DNA from: Candidatus Manganitrophaceae bacterium
GTDB taxonomy: Bacteria; Nitrospirota; Nitrospiria; SBBL01; Manganitrophaceae
Reading direction: 5' to 3'
NCBI GenBank assembly: GCA_016200325.1
Contig: JACQEZ010000011.1
Location: forward strand, 496,001-560,000
Length of the DNA: 64,000 nt
Each line of letters opens with the position of its first letter. Position 1 is the first letter of the stretch. The notes beneath the pieces were generated by a model. It ran no database searches. It saw nothing but the letters and a program-made list of their open reading frames with translations, and was not told the DNA's origin. The position numbers were made by a program, and so were the translations under genes. Positions 1 to 7,881 of the stretch are shown in pieces.

Positions 1-700
1 TCTCTCCGCCGGGGAGAATGTATTCCATTGAAACCCGCAGCTCCGTCTGTCCCTCGGCCGCTTTGACAAAATAGACCGAACCTTCATTCGGCACATCGGC
101 GTTGTCTAAGGCGCGCCAGGAGATCATCTCATTTTTCTTGTCCGCCGTAATTTCTGCATCCCATTCTATCGGAACGCCTCCCGGTCCCTTCGCAACCCAA
201 TGCGAGCGCTTCCCGCGCGTCGGCGTCACCGACTCGAGATAGCTCATCACCTGAGGGAGGTTTTCAAAATTTCTCCAAAAGGAGTAGAGCGCCTCCGGTG
301 ACTTATTGATGATAATACTTTGTTCCACCTGGATCGGTTCGGTTTCGCCTGTCGAGGTAAAACGTTCCTCAAGTTGGCTTCGGACCCCCTGGGCCCAATC
401 CCTGGCCCGATCGGTGAGACCCTCAATTTCCTCGCGGAGGCGCTTGGCCCCCTCGGCGATATTGAGATTGACGTTCAGAGGACCTTGGTTGATCCCACGA
501 TAGATTAAGCTTCCGCCGGCGGCGACCAGCAGGGCGTCGGCCAGCGTCACCTTTCGAAGATAAAAAAGGAGGAGGGCCCCTCCCCCGACCACGGCCGCCA
601 GCCGCTGAATATCATTTGCGCCCATGCCCGCTGTGGTGAGCTCTTCTGGTGAAACATCTTCCGTTTTCTGCTTGGTTGTATTTGATTTTTTCGATGCCAT
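1..700 (-). CDS. SRPBCC-type membrane protein, partial (C-terminus beyond window)
   Basis: An open frame runs from an ATG at 700 to the window edge without a stop, giving 233 residues. A GGAGA stands just before the start. Residues about 30-60 form a Gly-rich hydrophobic segment like the short membrane segment of YgaP/DUF2892 proteins. After a charged amphipathic stretch, residues about 130 onward look like the start of a polyketide cyclase/START-like (SRPBCC) domain: strand, then a helix rich in aromatic residues (YSFWRNFENLP), then a VTP...W pattern typical of 'coenzyme Q-binding' SRPBCC proteins. The ligand is unknown. It is transcribed divergently from the hemerythrin gene. The family call rests on pattern recognition only. 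Confidence 0.72.
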   Translation of the reverse strand, partial: MASKKSNTTKQKTEDVSPEELTTAGMGANDIQRLAAVVGGGALLLFYLRKVTLADALLVAAGGSLIYRGINQGPLNVNLNIAEGAKRLREEIEGLTDRARDWAQGVRSQLEERFTSTGETEPIQVEQSIIINKSPEALYSFWRNFENLPQVMSYLESVTPTRGKRSHWVAKGPGGVPIEWDAEITADKKNEMISWRALDNADVPNEGSVYFVKAAEGQTELRVSMEYILPGGE

Positions 701-883
701 GGCTGATCTCCATTCATTGCGTTTTAGGTATCATTTTCGAGCGGATTTGGCCAGCACTTCCATCAATAAAGCGAATCAGGAAAGTGATGATGATATTTAG
801 AATATCGTTTTACCTCTTGGAAAGTCCATGCAACTTAAGGAGTAGTCCAATCGGGCGAGCCCTCCCCGCATTCCGGCTATTGT

Positions 884-912
884 TTGAAAGGCGTTGCTTT
901 TCGTACGATAGT
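884..912 (+). promoter_or_regulatory. possible sigma-70 promoter of the hemerythrin gene
   Basis: A TTGAAA box at 884-889 is followed after 17 nt by GATAGT at 907-912, about 40 nt before the chosen start at 955. The -35 box matches five of six consensus bases and the -10 box four of six. This is a motif match only. Confidence 0.35.
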
Positions 913-954
913 AATAGAGCTTTCATTAATCACTCACCGAAACAGGAGAAAAGC

Positions 955-1524
955 ATGAAAGAAAAACAATCCAAGAAATCAGACTCGATCGTGCAAAATA
1001 CGCAAAATACGATGGAGTGGGTCGGAGAGGTCTTTCGTGGATTTAAGGAGGATGTCCGTTCCGCATTCGTCTCCGAGGGGAAGATGAAGGCAACGGAGCT
1101 GTTGAAACAAGACCATGACAAAGTAAAGGGATTAATCGAGCAATTAAAATCGGCTCGAAAGAATAAAAGGGCATTGATTCGTCAAATTGAAGAAGAGATC
1201 AAGATCCACAGTCGATGTGAAGAGATGATCTTCTACCCCGAGATGAAGAAGGTGAACAGTGAGTTGATTGCAGAGTCGCTGGAAGAACACCATCAGGTCG
1301 ATATGATTCTTGCCGAATTAAAAAAGATGACAGGGAAAGAAGGAGAGGCGTTTGATGCCAAGGTCATCGTATTCGAAGAGACCTTACAGCATCACATCGA
1401 CGAAGAAGAGGGAGAGATGTTTCCGGAAGCGGAGAAGAAATTAAAAGACCAATTGGAATCGTTGGGTGAAGAGATAGTGTACTTTAAAGGCGAGTTAAAA
1501 GCGAAGCGCAAGAAAGCGGCATAA
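955..1524 (+). CDS. hemerythrin HHE domain protein
   Basis: 189 residues from an ATG preceded by AGGAGAA. The frame is open further upstream, but that part reads as non-coding. Residues 1-45 are a charged leader. From about 46 (KATELLKQDHDKVKGL) the protein has the paired His/Glu pattern of the hemerythrin HHE cation-binding fold: QDHDKV, KIHSRCEEMIFYPE, EEHHQVD and HHIDEEEGEMFPE. These would bind a di-iron centre that senses or stores O2 or NO. The C-terminus is Lys-rich. A shorter paralogue lies at 50370-50747, and the two share this tail (see the finding there). It stands alone, between a divergent gene and a convergent gene with a shared terminator. The iron role is known for the family, not shown here. 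Confidence 0.88.
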   Translation: MKEKQSKKSDSIVQNTQNTMEWVGEVFRGFKEDVRSAFVSEGKMKATELLKQDHDKVKGLIEQLKSARKNKRALIRQIEEEIKIHSRCEEMIFYPEMKKVNSELIAESLEEHHQVDMILAELKKMTGKEGEAFDAKVIVFEETLQHHIDEEEGEMFPEAEKKLKDQLESLGEEIVYFKGELKAKRKKAA

Positions 1525-1579
1525 ACGAAAGAAAAATAAATACCGGAAGTTCGCCTCAAGCCTTGGCTGAATTAAAGAA

Positions 1580-1619
1580 AATAAAGAGCCGCTGAGATTA
1601 TTCTCAGCGGCTCTTTATT
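1580..1619. terminator. bidirectional intrinsic terminator
   Basis: An 18-bp perfect stem (1580-1597 with 1602-1619) closes a TTAT loop and has A/T runs on both sides. It sits exactly between the convergent hemerythrin gene and the small exported protein gene, so it probably serves both. Confidence 0.85.
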
Positions 1620-1627
1620 CAGCAGCC

Positions 1628-2104
1628 CTATTTCTTGATCCACCATGTTGCACCGACATACGTTTCTCGCAGCCCGGTGGTATGAACATCCTGCCCGTTT
1701 TCGGAAGTGGTCGGAAAGTTGGAAGGCCGATCGACATTCCATTCATTGTGAAGACCGATCAATAAAGTGACTCGCTCAAAGTGGTACTGTCCCTCCAGGC
1801 GCACCCCGAACTGCTCATTGCTCTCTCCCAGCCCCGGCGTGCCTCCGATCACATAGGTATGAAAGTTCAGCCAAAACCGCATCGGAAGCGGGGCCAAAAT
1901 GCCGATACCTGACTGGTACCCTACCTGGCACACACAATCTCTTCGGATCAGAAGGGGTGTATTGGTGTAACGAGACCAATAGTAATTGAAGTAAAGCCGA
2001 ACCTGAGCATCGGCCAGAGATGAGCTGTCCTCGGCCGTGGCCAAATCAGAACCGCTTAAGATGAGAAAGCCAAGGATTGCAATAAGGATTTTTTTAAGCA
2101 ACAT
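1628..2104 (-). CDS. small exported beta-barrel-like protein, copy A
   Basis: 158 residues with a clear signal peptide (Lys-Lys, hydrophobic core, cleavage near TAEDSSS). The mature part of about 130 residues alternates polar and aromatic residues and ends in an aromatic strand (YVGATWWIKK), as small outer-membrane barrels do. Two close cysteines (DCVCQVG, about residues 57-59) could form a disulfide. It resembles its neighbour at 2191-2685 along its whole length: shared patterns include LYFNYYxxxYTNTPLxIRR, an xCxC pair, and GLRETYxGxTWW at the end. I do not recognise a named family. Function is unknown; probably outer membrane or periplasmic. Confidence 0.7.
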   Translation of the reverse strand: MLLKKILIAILGFLILSGSDLATAEDSSSLADAQVRLYFNYYWSRYTNTPLLIRRDCVCQVGYQSGIGILAPLPMRFWLNFHTYVIGGTPGLGESNEQFGVRLEGQYHFERVTLLIGLHNEWNVDRPSNFPTTSENGQDVHTTGLRETYVGATWWIKK

Positions 2105-2190
2105 CGGTTTTCCTTCTGTAGATTATTCCCGCCGAACTCCAGCCGATTACTTCTTAAGCGCTTCCAATGGAACGCCTCGTTCTGAGTGAA

Positions 2191-2685
2191 TCAAAACCAC
2201 CAAGTGACCCCTGCATAGGTCTCGCGAAGGCCGCCGGTGCTGATATAGTTCCCATCTTTGGACCGAATTGGGAAGTCGGAGGACTGATAGATATTCCATT
2301 CGGCATGATGGCCGACCAGGAGGGTGACCCTTCTAAACCGGATTTGGCCTTCGACTCGCAAACCATATTGCTCCGGTATATGAGATAAATTCGGCTTCGC
2401 ACCCAAGACATAGAGATGAAGGTTGAGCCACGTCCGCCAGAACATCCGATCTTGAAGTAGGACTCCGGTTTGGTATCCGAGCTCGCAATCGCAGTTTCTC
2501 CTAATGCCTAAAGGGGTATTGGTGTAGCTGGGGAGATAATAATTAAAGTAGAGTCCCACCCGCGTGTCCGACGCGGGCGCGCGTTCCTCGGCCGACGCGG
2601 AATGGGGCGTAAGAGATTGAGACATGAACCAGAAAAAGACGCCGGAAAAAAAGGTGATGGACCGGAAAATCTTCATAAATCTCAT
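2191..2685 (-). CDS. small exported beta-barrel-like protein, copy B (paralogue of copy A)
   Basis: 164 residues from the ATG at 2685, chosen because AAAGG precedes it at good spacing and a signal peptide follows directly; the frame can be extended to 2739. The signal peptide ends near HSASAEE. The mature part follows copy A closely, including the NCDC pair, the LNLHLYVLGAKP region matching LNFHTYVIGGTP in A, the WNI/WNV strand and the terminal GLRETYAGVTWWF. An aromatic last residue is typical of outer-membrane barrel proteins. The two genes are about 90 nt apart in tandem, most simply explained by local duplication. Confidence 0.7.
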   Translation of the reverse strand: MRFMKIFRSITFFSGVFFWFMSQSLTPHSASAEERAPASDTRVGLYFNYYLPSYTNTPLGIRRNCDCELGYQTGVLLQDRMFWRTWLNLHLYVLGAKPNLSHIPEQYGLRVEGQIRFRRVTLLVGHHAEWNIYQSSDFPIRSKDGNYISTGGLRETYAGVTWWF

Positions 2686-2900
2686 TAAAACAACCTTTGT
2701 ATTGCGATCCGCCATCCGGGTCTCAAGCTTTCTTGTCATGGTAAGAATGGATACTCTATAGGTATAACGGCAGTCGGATCAATCCCCCCAAACGAGGGAA
2801 TCATACAGGGTTGTCCGATATTTGAAAAAGATAATGAAAATCGGGCAGAAAGAGTGTTTTTTTCCGTAAATGGCGGGCCTCAAGAGAGGTCTTTCCACAT

Positions 2901-2929
2901 TTGACAGATTTGTATCTCGCTGCTACCTT
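2901..2929 (+). promoter_or_regulatory. possible sigma-70 promoter of the PAP2-wzi pair
   Basis: A perfect TTGACA (2901-2906) is followed after 17 nt by a poor -10 box, TACCTT (2924-2929), and then by the ATG at 2950. The leader would be very short, so either the -10 assignment or the start may be off. Confidence 0.35.
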
Positions 2930-2949
2930 TTAGCGGTATTTATTTTTGC

Positions 2950-3912
2950 ATGCAAGCCCGGCCGGGCAGCGGTCCGTTTCTGAATTCCGATCTGGCATTA
3001 TTGCTCCTTGTCTTCGGGTCTATCGCATCTCAAGGAAAGGGTTCGATCAACCGATTGAAGCGCTGGAGTTTCTCTGCCCTTATCCGCCTCATTGTCGGAT
3101 GGACCTTCTTGAGCCCCGGTTTCGTCCTCTCCGCCGAGCTCTCGCAGCGTGGAGATCAGATTACCGTTCAGGGGGAGCCGACTGCCGAAACGGGTCTACT
3201 CTCAGTGGCGTATGGGAAGCGGGTTCTCCGGGAGACCGGCGATATTCTCAGCTCCCCCGCGCGCTGGGAGAGAAGAGCGTGGCTCGTCTTCTCTCTGGAA
3301 TCGGCCGCGGTGGGAGCGGCATTCACGCTCGATAGATCGATTCGAAATGCAGCGCAGCGGAGCCGAACTCAAACAACGGATGACATCGCCAAAATAGTGG
3401 AACCCTTTGGAGCGGAATATTCGCTTGTCATTTTAGGCGGCTTCTATTTGACGGGTCTGGTTCTGGACGATCCAAAAGCCCAAGCGGTCGCCCAAGATGG
3501 AGTGGCAGCGAGCCTCATTGCCTCCGGCTTGATCACATCGACCCTAAAGGAGGTGGTTGGAAGGAGTCGTCCCTCCCAGGGGGAACGAGTCTACCACTTC
3601 CAACCCTTCAGCGGGAGCCACTCTTTTCCTTCGGGCCATACCACGGAGGCCTTTGTCATGGCTTCTGTCCTCTCGGCCCATTACGATTCGCCCTCGGTGA
3701 AAACGATTTCCTATGGGCTCGCCACCCTGGTCGGTTTTGCTCGGATTGAACACAACGCCCATTTTGCCTCGGATGTGATGGCCGGCGCGTTGATCGGTGC
3801 TTCTGTAGGAAATGCAACCGTACATTTCAATGAAAAACAGGAATCCCAGATCTCTTTCAGGCCCTGGATCGATCAAAATGAGCGCGGGATGATCTTCACC
3901 GTTCGTTTCTGA
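2950..3912 (+). CDS. PAP2-superfamily membrane phosphatase
   Basis: 320 residues. The three motifs of the PAP2 acid phosphatase fold are present in order: K-x-x-x-GRSRP (about 198-206), SFPSGHT (about 223-229) and ARIEHNAHFASD (about 264-275), which supply the substrate-binding Lys/Arg, the general acid His and the nucleophile His. Hydrophobic segments lie at about 15-30, 45-60, 110-125, 158-170 and around motif 3. Such enzymes remove phosphate from lipids, including undecaprenyl pyrophosphate, so a role in recycling the lipid carrier of the nearby polysaccharide locus is plausible but inferred. It sits just upstream of the wzi-like gene. The N-terminal 40 residues are atypical, and the true start may lie further downstream. 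Confidence 0.85.
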   Translation: MQARPGSGPFLNSDLALLLLVFGSIASQGKGSINRLKRWSFSALIRLIVGWTFLSPGFVLSAELSQRGDQITVQGEPTAETGLLSVAYGKRVLRETGDILSSPARWERRAWLVFSLESAAVGAAFTLDRSIRNAAQRSRTQTTDDIAKIVEPFGAEYSLVILGGFYLTGLVLDDPKAQAVAQDGVAASLIASGLITSTLKEVVGRSRPSQGERVYHFQPFSGSHSFPSGHTTEAFVMASVLSAHYDSPSVKTISYGLATLVGFARIEHNAHFASDVMAGALIGASVGNATVHFNEKQESQISFRPWIDQNERGMIFTVRF

Positions 3913-3921
3913 TCCGCGGTG

Positions 3922-5214
3922 ATGTTCCTACTGTGTTTCGGAAACGATCTTTTTTCATTCAAGGAGGCAGATATTTCTCATTATTTTGCTTTTGCGACTT
4001 TCCTTATTTTAATTGCCTCCCCGTCTTTTTCTTTTCCTTTCATTCCGGAGATCGATCATCGCCTTGAAATTACGTCGGGGATGGTTTCTCTGGAGAAGCA
4101 GGAGCATCGTCTCCGCGAGAACCATTTCGGCGAGGAATGGCACGACGGACTCAATGTGGAGACATCCCTCTGGAGCCGTCTTTCGTTTGGAGATCATCTC
4201 TCCTTGGTGGCGGAGCCGGTCTTCGTGACCCCCCGCAAAGGAAGCGACCTCTATATACGCCAGGGATATCTCCGACTTGTGCTCTCCAATATCGCCCTAA
4301 AGGTGGGACGGGATTCGCTTTGGTGGGGGCCGGGCCGTCATGGCGCCCTTCTCCTCTCCAACAATGCGTTTCCATTCGATCTCGTCCAGGTTGGAACCGC
4401 TTCTCCCTTTTCACTCCCGGGCTTCCTCTCCCAGTTGGGCCGCTTCGAGTTCGACGGCTTTTTGACCCGCCTGGAAGCGCATCGCGACTTTCCTCATGCC
4501 CGCTTGGCCGGGCTTCGCCTGGTTTATCATCCGCGAGAGGAAATTGCCATCGGATTCTCCCGCATCACGATGTTCGGCGGTGACGGTCGGCCGGGCCTCA
4601 CGCTGGTCGACTTCGGCAGATTGTATCTGAACAAGCCGAACGAATCGGGTAAGTTCGAAGTGAATGAGCTCGCCGGCATCGATCTGCGCCTCCGCCCGCC
4701 GATCGACCGCTTCTTGCCCGGTCATTTTATAGAGCTCTATGGGGAGTATGGGGGAGAGGATGAATCTAATTTTATTCCGACCAAAAGAGGAATTCTGGCC
4801 GGACTGGAGTGGCGGTATCAAGCGCGCCGCCTCATTCTGGAATATGCGAGCAACCATGACCCCGGTTTCCCTGATGTCTGGTATCACCATTCGACCTATA
4901 CCTCCGGCTATACCTTTCATGGACAGATCATCGGACATCACATGGGGAGCGATGCCGACGATTTCTATTTTAGATTGGCCTCGCCCCTGATTGAACGGTG
5001 GAGTGGAGGGGTCGACTTCGAGCGAGAGCGGCATCACCTCTCGAATCCCGTCCCTGAAACGATGTTCCGAGGGGGAGGCGATCTCACCTTCTTTCAGCAC
5101 GCCGACCTTTCTTATCTATTCCGAGTTGAATACGAACGGATCGAGAATCTAAATCTTCAAAGTGAAAACGCGAGAAATATGTATGGCATCGTCAGTGCCG
5201 TCTGGACGTTCTAA
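3922..5214 (+). CDS. capsule assembly Wzi-like outer-membrane protein
   Basis: About 430 residues, with a hydrophobic export signal ending near SFSFPF. The body is a series of amphipathic strands with the Wzi-family hallmark VGRDSLWWGPGRHG (about residues 132-145) and GDxxHGxNFR-like aromatic turns, and it ends in Trp-Thr-Phe. Wzi is an outer-membrane barrel lectin that anchors capsule to the surface. The gene follows the PAP2 gene by 9 nt and precedes the export locus. The start is uncertain: the ATG at 3922 has no good ribosome binding site, while AAGGAGG at 3960-3966 stands before an ATT codon in the same frame, just ahead of the signal core. Confidence 0.85.
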   Translation: MFLLCFGNDLFSFKEADISHYFAFATFLILIASPSFSFPFIPEIDHRLEITSGMVSLEKQEHRLRENHFGEEWHDGLNVETSLWSRLSFGDHLSLVAEPVFVTPRKGSDLYIRQGYLRLVLSNIALKVGRDSLWWGPGRHGALLLSNNAFPFDLVQVGTASPFSLPGFLSQLGRFEFDGFLTRLEAHRDFPHARLAGLRLVYHPREEIAIGFSRITMFGGDGRPGLTLVDFGRLYLNKPNESGKFEVNELAGIDLRLRPPIDRFLPGHFIELYGEYGGEDESNFIPTKRGILAGLEWRYQARRLILEYASNHDPGFPDVWYHHSTYTSGYTFHGQIIGHHMGSDADDFYFRLASPLIERWSGGVDFERERHHLSNPVPETMFRGGGDLTFFQHADLSYLFRVEYERIENLNLQSENARNMYGIVSAVWTF

Positions 5215-5332
5215 TTCAAATCGATTCAAAACACCGCTCCTCTCAGCCGCTCGATCCCGACGTTCAGAGTGAATAAACTCTGTATGGAGAGACCGATCCA
5301 TCCGTTCCTGCGGGAGAGGTCCGGAAATGAGG

Positions 5333-5346
5333 ATAAGTATACTTAT
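5333..5346. promoter_or_regulatory. 14-bp palindrome ATAAGTATACTTAT, left copy
   Basis: A perfect palindrome 39 nt upstream of the -35 box of the locus promoter. The identical 14-mer occurs again at 43945-43958 before the last gene of the locus. That is consistent with a shared operator for a dimeric regulator, though AT-rich palindromes also arise by chance. Confidence 0.5.
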
Positions 5347-5384
5347 TATGTCGAATAGAATGATTCAGATTAGTTTCACAAAAC

Positions 5385-5412
5385 TTGACAAATGACAAAC
5401 CTGGGCTATACT
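5385..5412 (+). promoter_or_regulatory. strong sigma-70 promoter of the polysaccharide locus
   Basis: TTGACA at 5385-5390, a 16-nt spacer, and TATACT at 5407-5412: six of six and five of six consensus bases. It points into the SLBB export gene with a leader of roughly 145 nt. Most genes downstream overlap or nearly touch for some 30 kb, so this may drive a very long transcript. Confidence 0.75.
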
Positions 5413-5562
5413 TTTTTTACCTCATCAATCTGGTATATCCCAGGGGCTGGTACATCGGCCCACTTTACAAAAGTAAAAGTAGACTCAAAAAGATTTTGAT
5501 GGTTTTTAGTATCACACCCGCTCGTTTAAAAAGATCCGCTTCACTAACAGGCCGCCCTTATT

Positions 5563-7812
5563 ATGATGGATAAATCAATCGCTCCAAAAATCAATTACAT
5601 TTCCAATTTAATATCCAGAGGATTACTTGCCTTCGGTCTTGCTGCGCAGGTGATCCTCTATTTTTCGATTTCTTTTGCTCAAGATTTTCCCTCATTGCCC
5701 CAAAATCCGGGCATGCCTTCCATTTCTCCTGAATCATTCAGTCTCGATCAGATCAAACGGGGGAAGGAAGCGTTACAGCAGCCCGTTGCCGACAAGATCC
5801 AGGAAAATCAGTTTGAAAAGCCGGCCAAGATGGAATCGATCCAACCGGCCGATAAAAAATTGTCCGCCTTTGAAGAATATGTTCAGCAGAAGGGTTCCGA
5901 ATTTGAGGAATCCGGCCAGAAAAAAAGCGCCGACAAGACGCCAATCCAAATCACACAGTTTGGTTATGATCTTTTCCAGCAATCTTCTAATACATTCGCC
6001 CCCGTTGATATTGTTCCGGTCGCTCCCAACTATCTTTTAGGACCCGGAGATGAGATCCGGATCACATTGTGGGGAAAAGTGAACGCGGAACACCCCACGA
6101 TGATCGACCGGGACGGCAAGATCAGCCTCCCCCAAATCGGGATTCTCCACTTGGCCGGTCTCACCTTTTCAGAGGCCAAAAGCTTCTTAGAGACGGAACT
6201 CAGCCGCTATTATAAAGCCTCCGAAGTGAAGATGAATGTCAGCATGGGCCGGCTCCGATCGATCCGCGTTTTTATCGTCGGTAAAGCGCAAAGACCGGGC
6301 AGTTATACCCTCTCGTCAATGTCTACGCTTATTAATGCCCTTTTTGCCGCAGGGGGGGTCAGCAAAACGGGGACGATGCGGGATATTCAGCTGAAGAGAA
6401 ACGGGGAAACGCTGGTCCATTTTGATATGTATGACTTTCTCCTCCAGGGAGACAAAACCAAAGACATCCGGTTGATGCCGGAAGATGTGATCTTTATCCC
6501 GACGATCGGTCCTCTCGCCGCGGTTGTGGGAGATGTTCGGTCCCCGGCGATTTACGAGTTAAAAGGGGAGATTGGGCTTCAGAGTTTTATCGAAATGGCC
6601 GGGGGCTTAAACGAAATTGCTTTTAAAGGTCGGATACAAATCGGTCGGATCGTCGATAACAGTCAACAAGTTACATTCGAGTCGAATCTGGAAGAGATCA
6701 AAACAAAGGATATTAAGGTCCAAGCGGGAGATTTCGTAAAAGTCTTCTCGGTGATCCAAGACAAGAAGATTGTCAGACTGTCCGGCGCCGTGCAGAGAGA
6801 GGGGGAGTACGCTGCCAGCCCCGGGATGAACGTCAAAGATTTAATCGCAATGGCCGGCGGATTAAAGGACTATGCCTATTCGACCGAGGCGGAACTGACG
6901 CGGATCACTCCCACTTTAGAGGGGCCGAAATTAGAAAAAATAATGATTGGCCTTCAAAAAGCTTTGGCCGGCACTTCGGGCGAGAATATTCCGCTTAAAG
7001 AGAATGACTATTTATTTGTACGGGCCGTTCCCGAGTGGGGGATGTATAAGACGGTGGAGATCACCGGAGAGGTGCGATTTCCCGGAAGCTACACGATTAA
7101 AAAAGGGGAGCGGCTTTCAAGTCTGATCGAGAGAGCCGGTGGATATACAGACAAGGCTTATTTAAAAGGAGCGCTGTTTACGAGAGAGTCGGTGCGGAAG
7201 CTCCAACAGGCTCAATTGAATGAATCGATTGAACGCCTTCAACGGCAGATTCTTTCTAAATCAGCGACCGCCACTCAGGCGGCATTATCTCCGGAAGATG
7301 CGATACAGCAGAAGGGAGCGCTGGAGCAGAGGAATGCCCTTATCGAAAAAATGAAGATCGCCAAAGCGAAGGGAAGGGTCACCATCAGCCTAAACAGACT
7401 TGATGAACTGAGGGGATCTCCTTCGGATCTGTTTTTAGAGGAAGGCGATACCTTGGTTATTCCGGAAAGACCTCAGCACATCCAGGTGCTCGGCTCGGTC
7501 TACAATCAAACGGCCTTCATCTACAATCCGAAATCGACCGTTGATGAATACCTAAAAAGTGCCGGTGGAATGACCGATGAGGCCGAAGAGGGCGAGCTGT
7601 ATGTTCTGAAGGTCGACGGGTCGGCCGTCTCCCAAAAAGTAGAGAAGGGATTTTTCAGCAGAGGGCTGTTGTCTTCAAACCTCAATCCCGGAGATACGGT
7701 TGTGGTCCCGGAAAAGATCGAACGCGTTTCGTGGTTGAAGGAGATTAAGGATATTACCCAGATTCTCTTTCAGATCGCGGCAACCGCAGGAATCGTCATC
7801 AAAGTATTTTAG
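5563..7812 (+). CDS. SLBB-domain polysaccharide export protein (Wza-like)
   Basis: 749 residues, about twice a classical Wza. A signal sequence (about residues 20-40) is followed by a Pro/Gln/Lys-rich linker. The polysaccharide export (Poly_export) domain begins near residue 155 with the hallmark LLGPGDEIRITLWG. At least four SLBB repeats follow (around 230, 400, 495 and 640), each with G-x-V-x-x-P/E-G-x-Y and a later AGG turn. A helical stretch at 545-600 carries Gln/Lys-rich heptads. The C-terminus is hydrophobic (about 730-749). Proteins of this kind form the periplasm-spanning outer-membrane export channel. It is the first gene after the locus promoter and is followed by the Wzz-like partner. 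ATG ATG at the start leaves a one-codon ambiguity. Confidence 0.92.
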   Translation: MMDKSIAPKINYISNLISRGLLAFGLAAQVILYFSISFAQDFPSLPQNPGMPSISPESFSLDQIKRGKEALQQPVADKIQENQFEKPAKMESIQPADKKLSAFEEYVQQKGSEFEESGQKKSADKTPIQITQFGYDLFQQSSNTFAPVDIVPVAPNYLLGPGDEIRITLWGKVNAEHPTMIDRDGKISLPQIGILHLAGLTFSEAKSFLETELSRYYKASEVKMNVSMGRLRSIRVFIVGKAQRPGSYTLSSMSTLINALFAAGGVSKTGTMRDIQLKRNGETLVHFDMYDFLLQGDKTKDIRLMPEDVIFIPTIGPLAAVVGDVRSPAIYELKGEIGLQSFIEMAGGLNEIAFKGRIQIGRIVDNSQQVTFESNLEEIKTKDIKVQAGDFVKVFSVIQDKKIVRLSGAVQREGEYAASPGMNVKDLIAMAGGLKDYAYSTEAELTRITPTLEGPKLEKIMIGLQKALAGTSGENIPLKENDYLFVRAVPEWGMYKTVEITGEVRFPGSYTIKKGERLSSLIERAGGYTDKAYLKGALFTRESVRKLQQAQLNESIERLQRQILSKSATATQAALSPEDAIQQKGALEQRNALIEKMKIAKAKGRVTISLNRLDELRGSPSDLFLEEGDTLVIPERPQHIQVLGSVYNQTAFIYNPKSTVDEYLKSAGGMTDEAEEGELYVLKVDGSAVSQKVEKGFFSRGLLSSNLNPGDTVVVPEKIERVSWLKEIKDITQILFQIAATAGIVIKVF

Positions 7813-7881
7813 GGGACTGGGTAAACTCCCCCGCCCGGAATCGGATTGTTCAATTTGACGTCACCTCACCTGAAGGAAGCA

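Larger units (their letters stand above)
5215..5562. other. intergenic control region of the polysaccharide locus
   Basis: This 348-nt gap holds a 14-bp palindrome, a near-consensus promoter (both listed separately) and a leader of about 145 nt. The leader contains a weak inverted repeat near 5463-5481 (ACTTTAC...GTAAAAGT). No open frame looks coding. Confidence 0.6.

Noticed and set aside
4411-5100. 229-codon open frame on the - strand
   Set aside because: Antisense shadow of the Wzi-like gene, no start signal or motif.
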